Assembly: GCF_036014215.1 (NCBI RefSeq)
Contig: NZ_CP107921.1
Coordinates: 7,437,501 to 7,501,500 of the forward strand
Source: Streptomyces sp. NBC_00440
GTDB taxonomy: Bacteria; Actinomycetota; Actinomycetes; Streptomycetales; Streptomycetaceae
Length of the DNA: 64,000 nucleotides
Direction: 5' to 3'
Part shown: positions 61,029-64,000 of the stretch, piece by piece
Layout: each line of letters starts with the position of its first letter
Numbering within the stretch: position 1 is the stretch's first letter
The notes under the pieces: model-generated
Seen by the model: only the letters and a program-made list of their open reading frames with translations
Database searches by the model: none
Told to the model about the DNA's origin: nothing
Position numbers and translations under genes: made by a program

Positions 61029-62515
61029 GCCGCACGTACGCCGTGGTGGCGGTGGCCGTCGTCGTCCTCGCCACCGTCCTCGTCGGAGGCTTCGGCCTGC
61101 GGATCTCCCGTACGACGTCCGACTTCTACGTGGCGTCCCGCACCGTGGGCCCACGGCTCAACGCCGCGGCGATCAGCGGCGAGTACCTCTCCGCCGCCTC
61201 GTTCCTGGGGATCGCCGGACTCGTCCTCGTCCACGGCCCCGACATGCTCTGGTACCCGGTCGGCTACACCGCCGGATATCTGGTCCTGCTGGTGCTCATC
61301 GCCGCACCGCTGCGCCGCTCCGGCGCCTACACCCTGCCCGACTTCGCCGAAGGACGGCTTGAGTCACGGCAGGTCCGCGGCCTGGTCGGGGTCCTCGTCA
61401 CCGGCGCGGGGTGGCTCTATCTGGTGCCCCAGCTCCAGGGCGCCGGGCTCACCCTGGAGATCCTCACCGGTGCGCCCGGCTGGCTGGGCCCGGTGATCGT
61501 CGCCGCGGTCGTCGTGCTCTCGGTCGCCGCGGGCGGAATGCGGAGCATCACCTTCGTCCAGGCGTTCCAGTACTGGCTCAAACTCACCGCGCTGCTGGTC
61601 CCCGCGCTCTTCCTGGTCCTCGCCTGGCAGGGCGACGGACGCCCGCGGGTGCCGTCCGTCGGCCCCCAACTGGCCGTCGCCGCAGGCTTCGACCGGGCAG
61701 GACACCCGCTGTACGCGACCTACGGACTGATCATCGCGACCTTCCTCGGCACCATGGGCCTGCCCCATGTCGTCGTCCGCTTCTACACCAGCCCGGACGG
61801 CCGCACCGCCCGCCGCACCACCGTCGTGGTCCTCGCACTGATCGGCGCCTTCTATCTGCTCCCGCCGGTGTACGGGGCGCTGGGACGGCTGTACGCATCG
61901 GAGCTGTCCCTCGGCGGTGACGCCGACGCGGCCGTGCTTCTGCTGCCGGGCCGGGTGATCGGCGGCACCGGCGGCGCCCTGCTCGGTGCGCTCGTCGCGG
62001 GCGGGGCCTTCGCCGCCTTCCTCTCCACGGCCTCGGGACTGACCATGGCGGTCACCGGTGTCCTCACCCAGGGGGCCCGCGGGGTACGGCACTTCCGCCT
62101 CGCGACGCTGCTGGCCATGGGCGTACCGCTCGGCGCCGCCCTGCTGGTCAGTGGCGTACCGGTCGCCGACGCCGTCGGGATGGCCTTCGCCGTGTCCGCC
62201 TCGTCCTTCTGCCCGCTGCTGGTCCTGGGCATCTGGTGGCGCCGCCTCACCCCGCCCGGCGCCGTCGCGGGACTGCTGCTCGGCGGGGGCTCGGCGCTGA
62301 TCGCCGTCTCGGTCACGATGGGCGGGGGCGTGCCGCCGGGCTGGGCGCACACCCTTCTCGCCTGGCCCGCCGTATGGTCCGTACCGGTGGGCTTCCTCGC
62401 GATGATCCTGGTGTCGCTGGCCACCCCTGGCCGTATCCCGCCGGGCACCAGCGCCGCCATGGCCCGCTTCCATCTGCCGGAGGCGCTGGCCGCGGCCCGG
62501 GGCGGCGGCCGGTGA
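61025..62515 (+). CDS. Sodium/solute symporter, ActP-like (SSS family)
   Basis: A 496-residue carrier with about 13 helices: TSDFYVASRTVGPRLNAAAISGEYLSAASFLGIAGLVLVHG (given across two segments) is the SSS signature; GAYTLPDFAEGRLESRQVRGL, GGMRSITFVQAFQYWLKL and GTMGLPHVVVRFYTSPDGRTARR match acetate/monocarboxylate permeases. It probably takes up acetate, pyruvate or a similar acid with Na+ or H+. The GTG overlaps the stop of the small membrane protein; the stop overlaps the histidine-kinase start by 4 bases. Confidence 0.92.
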   Translation: MSRTYAVVAVAVVVLATVLVGGFGLRISRTTSDFYVASRTVGPRLNAAAISGEYLSAASFLGIAGLVLVHGPDMLWYPVGYTAGYLVLLVLIAAPLRRSGAYTLPDFAEGRLESRQVRGLVGVLVTGAGWLYLVPQLQGAGLTLEILTGAPGWLGPVIVAAVVVLSVAAGGMRSITFVQAFQYWLKLTALLVPALFLVLAWQGDGRPRVPSVGPQLAVAAGFDRAGHPLYATYGLIIATFLGTMGLPHVVVRFYTSPDGRTARRTTVVVLALIGAFYLLPPVYGALGRLYASELSLGGDADAAVLLLPGRVIGGTGGALLGALVAGGAFAAFLSTASGLTMAVTGVLTQGARGVRHFRLATLLAMGVPLGAALLVSGVPVADAVGMAFAVSASSFCPLLVLGIWWRRLTPPGAVAGLLLGGGSALIAVSVTMGGGVPPGWAHTLLAWPAVWSVPVGFLAMILVSLATPGRIPPGTSAAMARFHLPEALAAARGGGR

Positions 62516-63699
62516 GCGGGGCCGCACTCGCCGCGCTGATCGTGCTCGGACCGCTGCTGGTGGCCGGCGGGTTCCTGCTCGGCCGGCGCACCCGCCCCGC
62601 ACGCGGCAGCGGCGTCGGAACGCCCGTCGAGCACGCGACGTTCGAGACGCTGCACGCCGCGTCGCTCGCCGCCCCGCCGCTGCGGGCCGGGCTCACCGGG
62701 GAAAGCGCCCGCAAGGCCGCACGCCGGCTGCGCTCCCTGCTCGGCACCGACGCGCTCTGCCTCACCGACGGCGAGCGCGTCCTCGCCTGGGACGGCATCG
62801 GTGACCACCACCGCGCCCCCGTCATGGAGCAGTTGGGCGCCCTCCTGGAGACCGGCAGGGACCAGGCGTTCAGCAGTGCCTGCGACGATCTGGACTGCCC
62901 GCTGCGCTGGGCGGTGGCCGTCCCGCTGACCGTCGACGGCGGGGTGCTCGGCGCGCTCGTCGCCTACGCACCGCGCGAGTCGGCGGTGCTCGCCCGGGCG
63001 GCCGGGGAGGTGGCCCGCTGGGTCTCCGTACAGCTGGAACTCGCCGAACTCGACCGTTCCCGCACCCAGTTGATCGAGGCAGAGATCAAGGCCCTGAGGG
63101 CGCAGATCTCCCCGCACTTCATCTTCAACTCCCTCGCGGCCATCGCCTCGTTCGTCCGCACCGACCCCGAGCGGGCACGCGAACTGCTCCTGGAGTTCGC
63201 CGACTTCACCCGTTACTCCTTCCGCAGCCACGGCGACTTCACCACGCTCGCCGAGGAGCTGCACTCCATCGACCAGTACCTGGCCCTGGTGCGGGCCCGC
63301 TTCGGCGACCGGCTGGGTGTCACGCTCCAGGTCGCGCCGGAGGTCCTGCCCGTGGCGCTGCCGTTCCTCTGTCTGCAGCCGCTCGTCGAGAACGCCGTCA
63401 AACACGGGATCGAGGGGGAGACGGGACAGAGCCGCGTCACCATCAGCGCGCTCGACGCGGGGGCCGAGGCCGAGGTGGTGGTCGAGGACAACGGCGTCGG
63501 CATGGAGCCGGACCGGCTGCGCCGGATTCTTCGCGGTGAGGCCGGGACCTCGTCCGGCGTCGGACTGCTGAACGTGGACGAACGGCTGCGCCAGGTGTAC
63601 GGGGACGAGTACGGCCTCGTGATCGAGACGGCGCGCGGCGCGGGGATGAAAGTGACTCTGCGCATCCCGAAATACCGTGCGGGCGTGCACGGTTCGTGA
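62512..63699 (+). CDS. LytS-type sensor histidine kinase
   Basis: A 395-residue kinase. One N-terminal helix (ALAALIVLGPLLVAGGFLLG), then a GAF-like domain at about 45-175 (CLTDGERVLAWDGIG, AVAVPLTVDGGVLGALVAY) and the His_kinase domain with phospho-acceptor His202 in QISPHFIFNSLAA, and a HATPase domain (LQPLVENAVKHGIEG, VVVEDNGVGM, GVGLLNVDERLRQVYGDEYG). The lone helix and GAF domain suggest it senses a cytoplasmic signal or the symporter. GTG start overlaps the symporter stop. It pairs with the LytTR regulator. Confidence 0.93.
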   Translation: MSGAALAALIVLGPLLVAGGFLLGRRTRPARGSGVGTPVEHATFETLHAASLAAPPLRAGLTGESARKAARRLRSLLGTDALCLTDGERVLAWDGIGDHHRAPVMEQLGALLETGRDQAFSSACDDLDCPLRWAVAVPLTVDGGVLGALVAYAPRESAVLARAAGEVARWVSVQLELAELDRSRTQLIEAEIKALRAQISPHFIFNSLAAIASFVRTDPERARELLLEFADFTRYSFRSHGDFTTLAEELHSIDQYLALVRARFGDRLGVTLQVAPEVLPVALPFLCLQPLVENAVKHGIEGETGQSRVTISALDAGAEAEVVVEDNGVGMEPDRLRRILRGEAGTSSGVGLLNVDERLRQVYGDEYGLVIETARGAGMKVTLRIPKYRAGVHGS

Positions 63700-63756
63700 T
63701 CCCCGCGCCACAGGGCCACGGGACGGGTGGTGGACCGGCGGCTCGTGGCGCCCGGG

Positions 63757-64000
63757 TCACCCCCTGGCGCGTTCGATGCGCAGTGCCACGCCGTCGAGGA
63801 AGGTCGACAGGACCATCTCGAAGACTTCCTCGTCCTTGCGGAAGAGTTCGGTGAGGCGGGCCGCGCTCTGCTGGAGCAGCGGGAAACGGTCGGCCGGCAG
63901 CAGGCCGTACTTGACGGCCCAGGCAGAGTCGTCCTTGGCCTGGGTGTCGGCGTCGAGGACGAGGAACGAGGCGTTGGTGTGGATGAACGCCAGCGTCAGG
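63757..64000 (-). CDS. TetR/AcrR family regulator, C-terminal part (continues past window)
   Basis: Reading the minus strand from the right edge gives an open frame ending at the stop 63757-63759, with helical sequence such as LTLAFIHTNASFLVLDAD, WAVKYGLLPADRFPLLQQS and MVLSTFLDGVALRIERARG. The last motif (LDGVALRI) is typical of the TetR_C_1 ligand domain. The DNA-binding half lies outside the window. Convergent with the kinase gene. Confidence 0.7.
   Translation of the reverse strand, partial: LTLAFIHTNASFLVLDADTQAKDDSAWAVKYGLLPADRFPLLQQSAARLTELFRKDEEVFEMVLSTFLDGVALRIERARG

Overview
The window is GC-rich (roughly 70%), with strong third-position G/C bias, frequent GTG starts, AGGAGG-type ribosome binding sites, short 4-8 bp gene overlaps, and Streptomyces-type families (DUF6296, DUF6381, DUF574-type methyltransferase, SpoIIE-type phosphatase with a kinase-like domain). 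It reads as a chromosomal segment of a Streptomyces-like actinomycete, probably accessory and rich in catabolic genes. I see no rRNA, tRNA, CRISPR array, insertion sequence or phage. Functions are assigned by reading motifs and recalling families; no database search was run.

Layout. 1-5.7 kb: the end of a metallo-hydrolase, small stress-type proteins, an alternative ribosomal protein L31, an epoxide hydrolase, a DHA2 drug exporter and a VOC protein. 5.9-6.9 kb: an F420-type LLM oxidoreductase. 7.0-11.2 kb: an N-acetylmannosamine (sialic-acid-like) locus, with a sugar-porter transporter divergent from GntR regulator, ROK kinase and NanE epimerase. 11.4-15.1 kb: a sirtuin, two secreted proteins (one transglycosylase-like) and a methyltransferase. 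15.4-20.5 kb: a truncated SDR pseudogene, an SdsA-type alkylsulfatase, a PucR-type regulator and an MFS carrier. 20.6-22.1 kb: panD, a racemase-like protein and a proline-rich small protein. 22.2-30.2 kb: gnd, then a beta-glucoside operon (binding protein, two permeases, GH1) divergent from a ROK repressor. 30.3-35.3 kb: a PadR/membrane-protein pair, a DUF574-type methyltransferase, an Rpf-LysM-M23 cell-wall enzyme and a DMT transporter.

35.5-46.9 kb is the most interesting region. A four-gene ABC importer has the gene order of ytfQ-ytfR-ytfT-yjfF (galactofuranose uptake in E. coli). It is divergent from a LacI regulator, a secreted PA14-GH2 glycosidase and a secreted GH92 alpha-mannosidase. 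Three near-identical CAACGTTG palindromes, one before each transcription unit, tie these genes into one predicted LacI regulon. An importer for furanose sugar, a GH2 enzyme and an alpha-mannosidase together suggest use of a mannan carrying galactofuranose, such as fungal galactomannan.

46.8-64 kb: an MFS/AraC pair, a secreted SH3-like protein, an unusual SDR with a zinc-ribbon-like N-terminus followed by a 56-residue peptide gene with its own strong RBS and terminator, a probably leaderless GH29 fucosidase, a PAS-GAF-PP2C-HATPase phosphatase, a WS/DGAT acyltransferase, an aldo/keto reductase and lactonase pair fitting L-fucose oxidation, and a LytTR regulator, small membrane protein, acetate-type symporter and LytS-type kinase cassette. 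A TetR-type gene runs off the right edge.
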